A stretch of 64,000 bases of DNA from Rhodothermus marinus (GCF_009936275.1 NZ_AP019797.1:2029890-2093889), one strand, 5' to 3'. Shown: positions 25,857-35,645, counted from the first letter of the stretch. Numbers and translations are program-made. The notes: generated from the letters alone by a model not told the origin.

Positions 25857-27767
25857 TCAGCCCGCTGCAACGTGGTAGCGCTGCTTCAGGGCCTGTTGGA
25901 GGGCTCCAACGGCCTCCAGCGCTTCGCGGAGCAGCTTCTGCTGCACCCGGGAAAGCGTTTCAGGGTTCAGGAAATTGTCCGGCGGCTCCCCTGCTTCCAT
26001 CTGGCGCAGCTGGTGCTCCAGACGCACATCGATCAGGTAATGGTAGGCCTCAATTGCATCGTGGAGCACCGAGGCCAGCTCCGAGAGGGACTCGGCCGCC
26101 ACGCGCAGGCGATCGAACGTGTTGGTCGAATCGAAATAGCGAAGCTCCAGCGCCAGGATGCGCGCGGCGTCGACCACCAGCCGGGTCCCACGCCGCTCCA
26201 GATCGATACGTCCACGGCCGGGACCGGACCGTTCGGTCGCCCAGCGTCCCAGCGGTGCCAGGGACGGCCGCTGGCGCAGGGCTAACTCGGCCAGCAGCCG
26301 GAAAAACTGGCGCGTGCGATCCAGCTCCTGAATGTTCAGCGCATCCTCCACTTCCTGCCAGAGCGTCTGCACCAGCGACGTTTCACCACATAACGGCCTC
26401 AGGTCGAAAAAGGGAAGCACGCGCTCCAGCTCGGCCGCGTTGGCCTGCAGAATCCAGTGACGGATCGACTGACGCCATCCCGCAAGTGGTTGCCGCCATT
26501 GTGCTTCCCGCGCAATGGTTTCGCTGGCCGGAAAGCCACAGGCTTCAAGTGCCTGGTTGACCTGCTCGGCCATGCGCCGAAACCAGTACGAGGCGGCTTC
26601 GGCCGCTTCGGCGTCTCCGGGATCGGCGTACACCAGCGCATTCTGCTGGTGGGTGGTGAGGGTCATCTCCTGCCGGCCGGTGGCTCCCAGGCGCAACCAG
26701 GCCCAGTCCACATCCGGACGGGCCAGATCTTCACGCGTGCGCAGCTCCCGTGCTACCAGACGGATCACACGGCGGGCAATCCGATCGCCCACCACCGAAA
26801 GCATACGCCCCAACTGCTCCGGGGCTGCTCCCTGGCGCTGCAGCCGGAGCAGTTGCTCGTGGATTTCTTCCTGAATGTTGGTCAGGTCGGCCACGCTGGT
26901 GGCGCTTTCCATGCGGTTGACGGTGGCCAGTGGATCCTGCCCGCGCCAGTGCGCCACGTCCCGATCCGTGAGCACGCCCAGCGGCCGCTCATCGGCATCG
27001 ACGACCACCAGTCGGTGCACGCCGTGCGAGAGCATCTGCATCATGGCGTCGAAAAGCGTAGCGTTCGCCGCAATGGTCTGCACCGGCGCGCTCATCAACC
27101 GCCGCACCGGCGTGTTCGGCAAACCGCCACGCGCCACCAGGCGCCGCAGGTCGGCGCCGGTAACCAATCCGGCCAGCCGCCCGTTGCGCAATACCAAAAC
27201 GGAACTCACCCCTCGGCGAATCATCTGGCGGGCTACTTCCTGCGCGGTACTTTCCGGGGTACAGGTAATCAATCGCCGATAGGCCAGCTGCCCCAGACGC
27301 CGCCCGAAAAGCTGGCGCGCCCCCGTCACATCCACCTCGGTGCCCAGGCGGTTCAGATACTGTTTGATCTGGCGGTCGAAGTACGTGGCCACCGCCTCGT
27401 TTTGCTCGTAGAGCTTCAGAAAACGCTCGGCCCGGATCAACGCGCAGACCGTCGGAGCCACCGCCCGCGCTTCGTAAGGCGCTGCGCCGCCTTTGATCAA
27501 TCCGAATGCGCCAAAGGTATCCCCCTCCCCGCATTTGTCCACCAGGCGTTGCCGGGTTACGTCCATCAGGCGCACCATCCCCGATTCCACCACATACAGG
27601 CCTTTGTGCGCCGTACTTCCCTGCTCGATGATGATTTCCCCGGGTTTGAAATATTCCAGCGTCAGATCGGCCAGGACGTCCTGCAGCTCTTCCGATGAGA
27701 GTTGATCAAACGGCGGAGTTGCCCGGAGCAACCCGCGCAATCGCTCCAGGATGGTTGAACCTGCCAT
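25857..27767 (-). CDS. Cyclic-nucleotide-binding/CBS/DUF294 putative nucleotidyltransferase
   Basis: A 636-residue signalling protein. Residues ~15-135 are a cNMP-binding domain (YFKPGEIIIEQGSTAHKGLY), ~165-280 two CBS domains that bind adenine nucleotides (GVSSVLVLRNGRLAGLVT, GVHRLVVVDADERPLGVLT), and the rest is DUF294 with its C-terminal helical domain, a degenerate nucleotidyltransferase of the GlnD type (LRLGATGRQEMTLTTHQQNA, where the GSxxR-like signature is visible). The DUF294 core aspartates are only partly conserved by eye. The role is unknown; it probably senses adenylate state. The antiporter gene lies just downstream, 18 bases away. Confidence 0.88.
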   Translation of the reverse strand: MAGSTILERLRGLLRATPPFDQLSSEELQDVLADLTLEYFKPGEIIIEQGSTAHKGLYVVESGMVRLMDVTRQRLVDKCGEGDTFGAFGLIKGGAAPYEARAVAPTVCALIRAERFLKLYEQNEAVATYFDRQIKQYLNRLGTEVDVTGARQLFGRRLGQLAYRRLITCTPESTAQEVARQMIRRGVSSVLVLRNGRLAGLVTGADLRRLVARGGLPNTPVRRLMSAPVQTIAANATLFDAMMQMLSHGVHRLVVVDADERPLGVLTDRDVAHWRGQDPLATVNRMESATSVADLTNIQEEIHEQLLRLQRQGAAPEQLGRMLSVVGDRIARRVIRLVARELRTREDLARPDVDWAWLRLGATGRQEMTLTTHQQNALVYADPGDAEAAEAASYWFRRMAEQVNQALEACGFPASETIAREAQWRQPLAGWRQSIRHWILQANAAELERVLPFFDLRPLCGETSLVQTLWQEVEDALNIQELDRTRQFFRLLAELALRQRPSLAPLGRWATERSGPGRGRIDLERRGTRLVVDAARILALELRYFDSTNTFDRLRVAAESLSELASVLHDAIEAYHYLIDVRLEHQLRQMEAGEPPDNFLNPETLSRVQQKLLREALEAVGALQQALKQRYHVAAG

Positions 27768-27785
27768 ACACTTGTCGGTCAGGAC

Positions 27786-28724
27786 TCAGGGCGCCAGCGT
27801 ATAGAGATACGCCGCATAGATGATCAAAAGCAAGCCCCCTTCCCAGCGCATCATGCGAAAGCGGCTCCAGAAAAGCGGAAGGATCAACATCGTCACGCCC
27901 GTCATCACGGCCAGGTCCAGATTTCGCAGGCCGTCGCTCTGAATGGGATGCACGAGCGCGGTCAGGCCCAGAATGGCCAGAATGTTGAAGATATTCGAGC
28001 CCACGACGTTGCCTACGGCCAGATCCGACTCCTGACGGATGGCGGCGACGATCGTGGTGGCCAGCTCCGGAAGGCTCGTGCCCACGGCCACGACACTCAG
28101 CCCGATGACCGCCTCGCTCACCTCGAGCGCCCGTGCCAGCGCCACGGCCGCTTCCACGAACAGGTTGGCGCCCGTCAGCAGCAGCGCCAGCCCGCCCACC
28201 GTGAAAAGCAGATCCAGCCAGACGCTCCGCGAGGGGCGCGCCGGCACGTCCAGCTCCACCGTCTGGTTCGTCCTGCGGGCAATCCAGAAGCTGGCCAGCA
28301 GATACAGGATCAACAAACCGAAAAGCACGGCGCCCTCGGCCCGTCCGATCCGGTGGTCATGCAGCATCCAGAGCAGCAACAGCGTGCAGCCGATGGCCAC
28401 CGGGACGTCGAAGCGCACCAGCTGGAGCTGAATGCGGATCGGCCGAATGGCCGCCGCCACACCCAGAATCAGCGCCAGGTTGGCAATGTTCGAGCCCACC
28501 ACGTTGCCCACCGCCAGATCCGGGCTTCCTTTCAGCGCCGCCTGCAGGCTCACGCCCAGCTCCGGACTGCTCGTGCCGAAGGCCACCACGGTCAGTCCCA
28601 CCACCAGAGGCGTCAGCCCCAGGCGCAATGCCAGCGCCACGCTACCCCGGATCAGCCCCTCCGCGCCCAGATACAGCAGCAGGCCGCCGACAACCAGCAA
28701 CAGCAAACTCAGCAGAGGGCTCAT
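27786..28724 (-). CDS. Calcium/sodium antiporter, YrbG family
   Basis: A 312-residue membrane antiporter of the cation/Ca2+ exchanger superfamily. Two inverted halves each carry the alpha-repeat ion-binding signature (FGTSSPELGVSLQAAL with GNVVGSNIANLALILG in the first, VGTSLPELATTIVAA with GNVVGSNIFNILAILG in the second). About ten transmembrane helices are expected. It exchanges Ca2+ or a related ion against Na+ or H+ across the inner membrane. It follows the DUF294 gene on the same strand closely enough to be cotranscribed. Confidence 0.92.
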   Translation of the reverse strand: MSPLLSLLLLVVGGLLLYLGAEGLIRGSVALALRLGLTPLVVGLTVVAFGTSSPELGVSLQAALKGSPDLAVGNVVGSNIANLALILGVAAAIRPIRIQLQLVRFDVPVAIGCTLLLLWMLHDHRIGRAEGAVLFGLLILYLLASFWIARRTNQTVELDVPARPSRSVWLDLLFTVGGLALLLTGANLFVEAAVALARALEVSEAVIGLSVVAVGTSLPELATTIVAAIRQESDLAVGNVVGSNIFNILAILGLTALVHPIQSDGLRNLDLAVMTGVTMLILPLFWSRFRMMRWEGGLLLIIYAAYLYTLAP

Positions 28725-28848
28725 CTTCTATCTTCACCGGCTGGTTTTCCAGTTTTCAGGTCATTTGCCGCGCGATTCCACGAAAAACCCCGGGTCAAAG
28801 TTTTGCACCTTGCTGTGAAAAGCCGGGAACCTTTCTGCTGAGGTGGCG

Positions 28849-29508
28849 ATGGAGCGCGCCAGACCCATCGACCGCAGGCGTATGGCTTCCTGGATCGACC
28901 CGTTCATCGAAACCCTGGCCCGCCAGGGATGGGCCACCACAACCGAAGCGTTCACCCCTGCGCAGATCCAGGCGCTCTACCGGGAAGCGCAGGAGCTGGA
29001 CCGTGTCGGCGCGTTTCGTCCGGCCGCCATCGGACACGGTGCCGAACAGACGTTGCGGCGCGACATCCGCGGCGACCGCATCTACTGGCTGGATCCGGAG
29101 CATCCTACCCCGGCCCAGGAAGTCTACTGGCAGGTGGTTGACCAGCTGCGCCGGCGCCTGAACGAAACGCTGTTCCTCAGCCTGCACGACGCCGAAGCGC
29201 ACCTGGCCATCTATCCGCCCGGCAGCTTCTACCGACGCCACCTGGACCAGCACCGGGGCCGCGCGTTGCGTCTGATCACGCTCGTGCTGTACCTGAACCC
29301 CGACTGGCGACCGGAAGACGGCGGCCAGCTCCGAATCTATCCCGACCCCGAAGCGCCGGACGAAGGGATCGACCTGCTCCCTGAAGGCGGCCTGCTGGTG
29401 GGCTTCCGCAGCGATACGATCCCCCACGAAGTGCTACCGGCCCGCCGCGCGCGCTACAGCCTGACCGGCTGGCTGCGGCGGTTCGATCCGCTGGCGCTGC
29501 TGCGCTAA
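28849..29508 (+). CDS. 2-oxoglutarate/Fe(II)-dependent dioxygenase family protein
   Basis: A 219-residue oxygenase of the prolyl-4-hydroxylase-like group. The iron ligands are visible as HLDQHRG (His-x-Asp) and the distal His in DTIPHEVLP; the 2-oxoglutarate-binding Arg is in ARYSLTGWLRR. The double-stranded beta-helix is supported by LITLVLYLNPDW and DGGQLRIYP. Start ATG 28849 has GAGG just upstream; a GTG at 28843 is an alternative. The substrate is unknown; possible targets are a ribosomal or surface protein. Its 3' end overlaps the convergent lgt by four bases. Confidence 0.85.
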   Translation: MERARPIDRRRMASWIDPFIETLARQGWATTTEAFTPAQIQALYREAQELDRVGAFRPAAIGHGAEQTLRRDIRGDRIYWLDPEHPTPAQEVYWQVVDQLRRRLNETLFLSLHDAEAHLAIYPPGSFYRRHLDQHRGRALRLITLVLYLNPDWRPEDGGQLRIYPDPEAPDEGIDLLPEGGLLVGFRSDTIPHEVLPARRARYSLTGWLRRFDPLALLR

Positions 29509-30425
29509 CCCGCCTGGGCTTCGGCGGTCGGTACCGTGGCCGGTTCGGTCCGGTGCCAGAACCGGATCAATCCCACCAGGCCGACCACCATTAGCAGCAC
29601 GGCGATCACTTCGGCCTGCGTCACCGAAAGTCCCAGCAGGTCGAAGCGATTGTTGACCCGGATCTGCTCGATCAGAAAGCGCTCCAGCCCGTTGAAAATC
29701 AGATACAGCGAAAACAACCAGCCGGGCCGGTACGGGTGCTTCCGGAGCGCCCAGAGCACGCCGAACAGCACGGCGGCCATGGCAAATTCGTAAAGCGGGG
29801 TCGGATAGACGGGCTGTGGAGGCGGCCCGATGATGGCCTTCGGATAGCTTTCGGCCCAGAGCCACATGGGCAGCCAGTCCGGCTTGGCGGCCAGGTTGGC
29901 GGCAATGCCCCAGTCGCCGTCGCCCGCCAGATGACACCCGATGCGCCCGATCCCGTAGGCCAGCATCAGGCCGGGCGCGGCCGCATCGGCCAGCACGGGT
30001 ACCGAGATGCCCTTCTTGCGCGCATACCAGATGACTCCCAGTGCGCCGAAGATGAGTCCGCCGTAGAAGGTGAAGCCGCCCGTCGAGAAGATCATCCCCA
30101 GCGGGTCCAGCGCGAAGGCGTCCAGATTCTCCAGAATGTGGAAAATCTTGGCGCCTACGAAGCCGAAGCCGACGGCCACCAGCGTCATCGTGCCGATGAG
30201 CGACGCCGGGCTGGCCTGGCGCGTGCGGACGCGCCCGCGCTCGTCCTTCTCCCGCACGCGCACCGGACCGATCTCGCCGGCCCGGTAGCGACGGTCCAGC
30301 TCCCGGGCCGTCAGCCAGGTAGCCGCCAGCACGGCCAGAGCCACCATGGCCCCGAACGAGTAAATGGGAAACGGGAGTTCGATGCCCAGCAGATCCTTGA
30401 ACAGGTCGCTCAGTCGCGGATACAT
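29505..30425 (-). CDS. lgt: Prolipoprotein diacylglyceryl transferase
   Basis: A 306-residue inner-membrane enzyme that adds diacylglycerol to the lipobox cysteine of prelipoproteins. About seven transmembrane segments are seen. The family signature appears as LAYGIGRIGCHLAGDGDWG, and the essential Arg/Glu region as NGLERFLIEQIRVN. The sequence supports the many lipoproteins elsewhere in the window. It ends the rluD-ptsN-hisS-lgt gene run, 15 bases after hisS. Confidence 0.94.
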   Translation of the reverse strand: MYPRLSDLFKDLLGIELPFPIYSFGAMVALAVLAATWLTARELDRRYRAGEIGPVRVREKDERGRVRTRQASPASLIGTMTLVAVGFGFVGAKIFHILENLDAFALDPLGMIFSTGGFTFYGGLIFGALGVIWYARKKGISVPVLADAAAPGLMLAYGIGRIGCHLAGDGDWGIAANLAAKPDWLPMWLWAESYPKAIIGPPPQPVYPTPLYEFAMAAVLFGVLWALRKHPYRPGWLFSLYLIFNGLERFLIEQIRVNNRFDLLGLSVTQAEVIAVLLMVVGLVGLIRFWHRTEPATVPTAEAQAG

Positions 30426-30440
30426 GGCGCTCTGGAAGGA

Positions 30441-31751
30441 TTATGAAACACGCACGGCTCCCTTCAGAAAGTCGGCCAACTCGTCCAGCGGCACTTCCTG
30501 TTGCTGGCCGGATTGCATGTCGCGCACGACGGCTCGCCCTTCGGCCAGTTCGCGATCGCCCATGATGACGGCATAGCGGGCCTGCTGGCGGTTGGCCTCG
30601 CGCATCTGCGCCTTCATCGAACGGCCTTTCAGATCCAGGTCCACACGCAGGCCGGCCCGGCGCAGCGCCTGCGCTTCGACCAGCGCCCGACGCATGGCTG
30701 CTTCACCCAGCGACACCAGGTAAGCATCCAGGGGCGGCTCTTCGGGGAAAGCGTATCCCTGTGCCTGCAACGCGATGAACAGCCGCTCGATACCCGCCGC
30801 AAAGCCCACGGCCGGCACCGGGGCGTCGTGCCCCAGATCCATGGCCAGCAGGTCGTAGCGTCCGCCGCCGGCCAGCGCGCTCTGCGCCCCCAGGTCCGGG
30901 CTCTCCAGCTCGAACGTCGTGTGCGTGTAATAATCCAGGCCCCGCACCAGGAAGGGATCTTCCTCGAAGGCGATGCCCAGCGCCTGCAGGTGCGCCTTGA
31001 CCGCTTCGTAATGCGCCCGGCCTTTTTCGTCCACGAAGTCGATGATCCGGGGCGCACCTTCCAGCAGGCGGCGTTCGCGCTCGTCTTTCGTATCGAGAAT
31101 GCGGAGCGGGTTCGTCTCGAGGCGTTGCCGGCTGGTGGGCGTCAGCCGATCGGCCAGCGGCTGAAGGTAGGCCCGCAGCGCTTCACGGTAGCGGGGCCGG
31201 CTTTCGGCGTCGCCCAGTGTGTTGATGCGCAGCCGCAGATTTTTCAGGCCGAACGCCTCGTAGACGGCCATCATGGCCGCGATCACCTCGGCGTCGGCCT
31301 CGGGTGTCTCGGCGCCGATCAGCTCGACGCCGAACTGGTGGAACTGCCGGTAGCGGCCCTTCTGAGGATTTTCGGCCCGGAAGCAGGGGCCGATGTAGTA
31401 GAGCTTCTGCACGGCGCCCTGCTGATCGAGCCGGTGCTGCAGATAGGCCCGCATGACCGGCGCCGTCACCTCGGGGCGCAGCACGTAGTTGGTGTCGCCC
31501 CGCCGGAAGGCGAACATCTCCTTGGTGACGATGTCGGTCAGCTGGCCGACCCCCCGGGCGATCAGCTCGGTGGGCTCCAGAATCGGCGTGCGAATCTCCC
31601 GGAAATTGAAGCGTTCGAGCACCTCCCGGACAACCTGTTCGACGTGCTGCCAGGCCCGGCTTGGCATATCGTGTGCTCCTTCGCTGCGGCCGTCCTGGGG
31701 CAGGATGTCGAACGTTCCCCGGATGTTGCGAAACGTCGGTTCCAGACTCAT
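30441..31751 (-). CDS. hisS: Histidyl-tRNA synthetase
   Basis: A 436-residue class II synthetase that charges tRNA-His. Motif 2 is in CFRAENPQKGRYRQFHQFG, the histidine-specific loop in LVRGLDYYTHTTFELES and motif 3 in AVGFAAGIERLFIAL. The C-terminal anticodon-binding domain follows (DAYLVSLGEAAMRRALV). Its start overlaps the stop of the PTS IIA gene (ATGA). The N-terminus has ~15 extra residues (DGRSEGAHDMPSRA) between the first strand and the catalytic domain. Confidence 0.96.
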   Translation of the reverse strand: MSLEPTFRNIRGTFDILPQDGRSEGAHDMPSRAWQHVEQVVREVLERFNFREIRTPILEPTELIARGVGQLTDIVTKEMFAFRRGDTNYVLRPEVTAPVMRAYLQHRLDQQGAVQKLYYIGPCFRAENPQKGRYRQFHQFGVELIGAETPEADAEVIAAMMAVYEAFGLKNLRLRINTLGDAESRPRYREALRAYLQPLADRLTPTSRQRLETNPLRILDTKDERERRLLEGAPRIIDFVDEKGRAHYEAVKAHLQALGIAFEEDPFLVRGLDYYTHTTFELESPDLGAQSALAGGGRYDLLAMDLGHDAPVPAVGFAAGIERLFIALQAQGYAFPEEPPLDAYLVSLGEAAMRRALVEAQALRRAGLRVDLDLKGRSMKAQMREANRQQARYAVIMGDRELAEGRAVVRDMQSGQQQEVPLDELADFLKGAVRVS

Positions 31752-32311
31752 TGATCAACCAGTTGCGACTCTCCTTCTTCGAAGAGGTGCAGCACCTCCT
31801 CAGGGGTGCGGGCTTCCAGCAGGCGCGTCCGAAAACCGTCGCGGTTCATCAGGCGCGAGATGCGGCTGAGCAGCTTGATATGCTGCGACTTGGCCGCCTC
31901 GGGTCCGACCAGCAAAAAAAGCAGCCGCACCGGCTGCTGGTCGATGGCGTCGAACTCGACGGGCTCGGCGGTGATGGCAAAAGCGGCGACCGTGGTCGTC
32001 ACGGCCGGCGTCTTGGCATGGGGCAGGCCCAGCCCTTTGCCGACGCCCGTCGACATCATGCGTTCACGTGCCAGCACGGCCTGCCGGACGGCCTCCAGGT
32101 CGCGCACGGCCGGATGCCCCCGCAGCAGGTCGATCAGGTGGTTGAGCACCTCTTCTTTGGTATGCCCCGGCAATCCCACGCGAATCGTTTCGGGGACCAG
32201 CAATTGATGAATCTGCGAAGTTGACGTCTGCATGGCAGGTTCCGGTCGCACCTCGGCCGGCGCCGGGGTCGTCTGTTCTCCTGTACGCCGGTGCTTACGA
32301 AAGCGAATCAT
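31748..32311 (-). CDS. ptsN: PTS IIA-like protein (EIIA-Ntr/fructose type)
   Basis: A 187-residue protein with a PTS EIIA type 2 domain. The phosphorylated histidine is in GKGLGLPHAKTPAV, and the surrounding text (LLFLLVGPEAAKSQHIKLLSRISRLM) is typical of PtsN. No permease is near, so a regulatory role in the nitrogen PTS branch is likely. The first ~26 residues are basic and Pro-rich; a second ATG at 32233 would give a normal-length 161-residue protein and may be the true start. It is translationally coupled to hisS downstream. Confidence 0.85.
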   Translation of the reverse strand: MIRFRKHRRTGEQTTPAPAEVRPEPAMQTSTSQIHQLLVPETIRVGLPGHTKEEVLNHLIDLLRGHPAVRDLEAVRQAVLARERMMSTGVGKGLGLPHAKTPAVTTTVAAFAITAEPVEFDAIDQQPVRLLFLLVGPEAAKSQHIKLLSRISRLMNRDGFRTRLLEARTPEEVLHLFEEGESQLVDQ

Positions 32312-32377
32312 GGTTGTTCACCGCGGTCTTTCTGAACGGCGTAGAACGAAGCAGCCGGGGCCTTGTTCTTTCGGCTG

Positions 32378-33445
32378 CTACAGGGGATCCTGGCGCAACT
32401 GCTCCAGCGCGCGGGCCATATCTTCCGGCAGGGGTGCCTCGAACTCGAGCCACTCACCGGTGCGCGGGTGTCGGAAGCCCAGCGTGTGCGCGTGCAGAGC
32501 CTGCCGCGTCAGCCGTGCAAACAGTTGATCGTAGAAGGCCTTGCGCCGGGGCGTATGCGGCCCGTAGCGAATCGTGCGGCCGCCATAGGTCGGGTCGCCC
32601 AGCACCGGATGGCCGATGTGTCGGGCATGCACGCGGATCTGATGCGTACGACCCGTCTCCAACTTGAAGCGTACGAGCGCGGCGGCCGGCAACGTCTCGA
32701 CGACCTCGTAGTGCGTCACCGCCCGCTTACCCCGGTCTTCGGGCACGACGGCCATGCGCTGCCGGTCGCGCGGGTCGCGTCCGATGGCCGCCTCAATACG
32801 TCCCCGTGGCGGATCGGGCACACCCCAGACGATCGCCAGGTAGGTGCGGGCGATCGTCCGGTGCTCGAACTGGCGGGCCAGCCCGGTGTGCGTCACGTCG
32901 TCCTTGGCCACCACGATGAGCCCGGTCGTGTCCTTGTCCAGTCGGTGCACGATACCGGGCCGCGGCGCTTCCAGTTTTGCTTCGGTCGGACCGGTGCTGA
33001 CCATCGAGAGCCCGATCTCGTCGTCCTCGGGCAGGTCGTCTTCTTCGTCGAAGCGCACCGGACCGCTTCCGATGTGGTAGAGCAGCGCGTTGACCAGTGT
33101 GCCCGAGCGGTTGCCCCGGGCCGGATGCACCACCAGCCCTGCCTGCTTGTTGATGACGATCAGATACGGGTCCTCGTAGACGATGTCCAACGGAATGGGC
33201 TCGGGGACGATCTCGACCGGCGGCGGCCGCAGGATGCGCAGCGTGATCACGTCGCCGGGCTGCACCGTGTAGGACGGCTTCTGCACGACGACTCCGTTCA
33301 CGGTCACCCGCCCTTCCCGGATGCCGCGCTGAATCTTCGTACGTGAAGCCTGTGCCAGGAAGCGCGCCAGGTAGGCGTCCAGCCGCCCCCCTTCACGGTA
33401 ACCCGGCGGCACTTCGAGTTGAATGCAAACTTCCTGCAGCTCCAT
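32378..33445 (-). CDS. rluD: RluA-family 23S rRNA pseudouridine synthase (RluD-like)
   Basis: A 355-residue enzyme. Residues ~20-85 form an S4 RNA-binding domain (RLDAYLARFLAQASRTKIQR). The catalytic Asp is in the family signature HRLDKDTTGLIVVAK, and the C-terminal part has RTHQIRVHARHIGHPVLGD. RluD-type enzymes modify the 23S rRNA helix 69 loop; RluC or a close paralogue cannot be excluded. It heads the ptsN-hisS-lgt run with a 66-base gap. Confidence 0.93.
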   Translation of the reverse strand: MELQEVCIQLEVPPGYREGGRLDAYLARFLAQASRTKIQRGIREGRVTVNGVVVQKPSYTVQPGDVITLRILRPPPVEIVPEPIPLDIVYEDPYLIVINKQAGLVVHPARGNRSGTLVNALLYHIGSGPVRFDEEDDLPEDDEIGLSMVSTGPTEAKLEAPRPGIVHRLDKDTTGLIVVAKDDVTHTGLARQFEHRTIARTYLAIVWGVPDPPRGRIEAAIGRDPRDRQRMAVVPEDRGKRAVTHYEVVETLPAAALVRFKLETGRTHQIRVHARHIGHPVLGDPTYGGRTIRYGPHTPRRKAFYDQLFARLTRQALHAHTLGFRHPRTGEWLEFEAPLPEDMARALEQLRQDPL

Positions 33446-33513
33446 GCACTTAACGAACGTTCAGCGGAAACAAAGCGGCCGTTCGACTCATTTTCTTCGG
33501 CGCTGTCTTTTTA

Positions 33514-34632
33514 ATGGATTTGCCCATGTCAGGTTCGATCGCGCAGGCTGTTGCCACCGAGGTTATCGAGCTGCTCAAATCGCTCGTACGGTTTCCGTCG
33601 CTGAGCCATCAGGAGGCCGAGATCGCCGACTTTGTCGAGCACTACGTACGCCAGGCCGGGCTTCCCGTCCGCCGCATGGACAACAACGTTTACTTCTGGC
33701 TGGGCGAAGGGGAAGATCGGCTGCTGCTGAACTCCCATCTGGATGTGGTGCCGCCCTCGGCCGACCATCCGTTCGACCCTTTCGAACCGGTGGAGGTCGA
33801 TGGCAAGCTGTACGGCCGGGGCACGGTCGATGCCAAGGCCAGCGGCGCGGCCATGACCACGGCACTGCTGTCGCTGGCGCGGGAAGGCTGGCGGCCGCCG
33901 AACGGACAGGTCATCGTGGCGCTGACGGCCTGCGAGGAGACCGGCGGCGGCTACAACGGGCTGGAGGCCTTGCGGCCCCATCTGCCTCCACTGCAGGCCG
34001 CCATCGTGGGCGAGCCCACCTGTCTGCAGCCCTGCGTGGCCCAGAAAGGATTGCTGATCCTGAAACTGCACGCGCGCGGCCGCACGGCCCACGCCGCCCG
34101 GCCCCATCTGGGTGACAACGCTATCCTGCGGGCCGCCCGCGACATCCAGCGCCTGAGCCGGTTCCGCTTCGACCGGGCCGATCCGTTCCTGGGCGCTCCC
34201 ACGCTGACCGTCACCACCATCCAGGGCGGTACGGCGCACAACGTGGTGCCGGAGCACTGCACCTTTACGCTCGACATTCGCACGACGCCGGCCTACACGC
34301 ACGCCGAGATCGTGCAGTTGCTGGCGGGCGTGGTCGAATCGGAGATCGAAGTGCACAGCGACCGCTTCATTCCGGTGGCCACCCCGGTCGATGCCCGCAT
34401 CGTGCAGGCATGCCTGCGGGCCAATCCGGGCAGCCGCCCCTTCGGCTCGCCGACCGCCTCGGACTGGATCTTTCTGCACGACATCCCCACCGTCAAACTC
34501 GGTCCGGGTCCCAGCGAGCGTTCGCACACCGGCGGCGAACACATCGAACTGGACGAACTGGTGCGGGCCGTCCGGGTCTATCGCGACATCATCCGCCACT
34601 ACTACGCCCTCGGCGAAGAAAGCCGGGCCTGA
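33514..34632 (+). CDS. M20-family deacylase (ArgE/DapE-like)
   Basis: A 372-residue di-zinc hydrolase. Zinc ligands are in LLNSHLDVVPPS, GRGTVDAKASGAAM and TACEETGGGYNG (catalytic Glu-Glu pair), with the later Glu in VGEPT and His in GPGPSERSHTGGEH. Relatives remove acetyl or succinyl groups from arginine-pathway intermediates or diaminopimelate precursors. argH lies 3.5 kb downstream on the same strand but other genes intervene, so an arginine role is a guess. ATG 33526 is an alternative start. Confidence 0.88.
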   Translation: MDLPMSGSIAQAVATEVIELLKSLVRFPSLSHQEAEIADFVEHYVRQAGLPVRRMDNNVYFWLGEGEDRLLLNSHLDVVPPSADHPFDPFEPVEVDGKLYGRGTVDAKASGAAMTTALLSLAREGWRPPNGQVIVALTACEETGGGYNGLEALRPHLPPLQAAIVGEPTCLQPCVAQKGLLILKLHARGRTAHAARPHLGDNAILRAARDIQRLSRFRFDRADPFLGAPTLTVTTIQGGTAHNVVPEHCTFTLDIRTTPAYTHAEIVQLLAGVVESEIEVHSDRFIPVATPVDARIVQACLRANPGSRPFGSPTASDWIFLHDIPTVKLGPGPSERSHTGGEHIELDELVRAVRVYRDIIRHYYALGEESRA

Positions 34633-34715
34633 TCGGATAACGACGGCCGGCATCACGAGGCCGGTGCAGCGCGGCCCGCGGCTTCGTCTCGTCCGGGCCC
34701 CGTGCAGCCTTCCCG

Positions 34716-35471
34716 CTATTCCAGCGGCCGCACCCAGATGTTGCGAAACCGCACGCGGTCGCCGTGATCCTGCAGCATGAGCGGCAGCCGATCCGGATGC
34801 GGCTCGTAAGGCGGCCGGGCCCGATGGGCGGTGGGACCGGTGAGCACGGCGCAGTCCTGCACAAGCACACCGTTGTGGAAGACCGTCATGCGGGCCGGCT
34901 GCAGAAGCCGCCCTTCGGCATCGAAGCGGGGCCGCCGGAACACGATGTCGTAGGTCTGCCACTGGCCGGGCGGTCGCATGGCGTTCACCAGCGGCGGATA
35001 CTGGCCATAGATGGCGGCCGCCTGACCGTCGGGGTACGTATCGTTCTGATAGGAGTCGAGCACCTGCACCTCGTAGCGTCCCATCAGGAAAACGCCGCTG
35101 TTGCCGCGTCCCTGCCCTTCGCCCGTCACGTCCTCGGGCACCGACCATTCCAGATGGAGCTGTACGTCGCCGAAGGCCTGACGGGTCTGAATGTTGCCAC
35201 TTCCGGGCACCACCTCCATGTAACCGTCCACCACACGCCAGCCGGCCGGTCCGCCGCCGACCCGCTCCCAGGCCGACAGGTCCGTGCCATCGAACAGCAC
35301 GATGGCGTCCGAGGGCGGTGCCGTCGGCCGATCGAACGGGGCCGGCGTCACCACCGGCGGCCGCGGCCGGTTCATGTCGTGGATAGCCCACGTCGTGTCG
35401 ATCTGCGCCATGGTTTTCGTGATCCCTCCGTTGATGATCCACAGCGTTGCCAGCAGGATGATCCGTCGCAT
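34716..35471 (-). CDS. Secreted DUF1080 protein (3-keto-disaccharide hydrolase domain)
   Basis: A 251-residue secreted protein. After a signal peptide (MRRIILLATLWIINGGITKT) a single DUF1080 domain follows, a concanavalin-like fold marked by AIVLFDGTDLSAWER, NSGVFLMGRYEVQVLDSY and the C-terminal VRFRNIWVRPLE. Members bind or hydrolyse 3-keto-sugars and are typical of polysaccharide-degrading Bacteroidetes-like bacteria. I took the start at 35471 because the codons upstream, up to 35645, encode no plausible protein part; ATG 35483 is also possible. Confidence 0.82.
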   Translation of the reverse strand: MRRIILLATLWIINGGITKTMAQIDTTWAIHDMNRPRPPVVTPAPFDRPTAPPSDAIVLFDGTDLSAWERVGGGPAGWRVVDGYMEVVPGSGNIQTRQAFGDVQLHLEWSVPEDVTGEGQGRGNSGVFLMGRYEVQVLDSYQNDTYPDGQAAAIYGQYPPLVNAMRPPGQWQTYDIVFRRPRFDAEGRLLQPARMTVFHNGVLVQDCAVLTGPTAHRARPPYEPHPDRLPLMLQDHGDRVRFRNIWVRPLE

Positions 35472-35645
35472 GGCCCGTTGCATTTCGTTGAAGATTTTTT
35501 TCGAATGCCGACGAACCGCAGGCACTTCTGCGCTCAGGCACGCCCTCCAATCCTCCCGGTGCGCCCTCCCCTTTCGGCACAGGCTACGATACAGGGCGCT
35601 TTCGATCAAGCGTGAATCCAGAAATCGTCCGAAAAATAGTTTCAA

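Noticed and set aside
33529-35580. 683-codon minus-strand ORF across the M20 peptidase and DUF1080 genes
   Set aside because: It crosses two well-supported genes and has low-complexity Arg/Gly/Ala composition.
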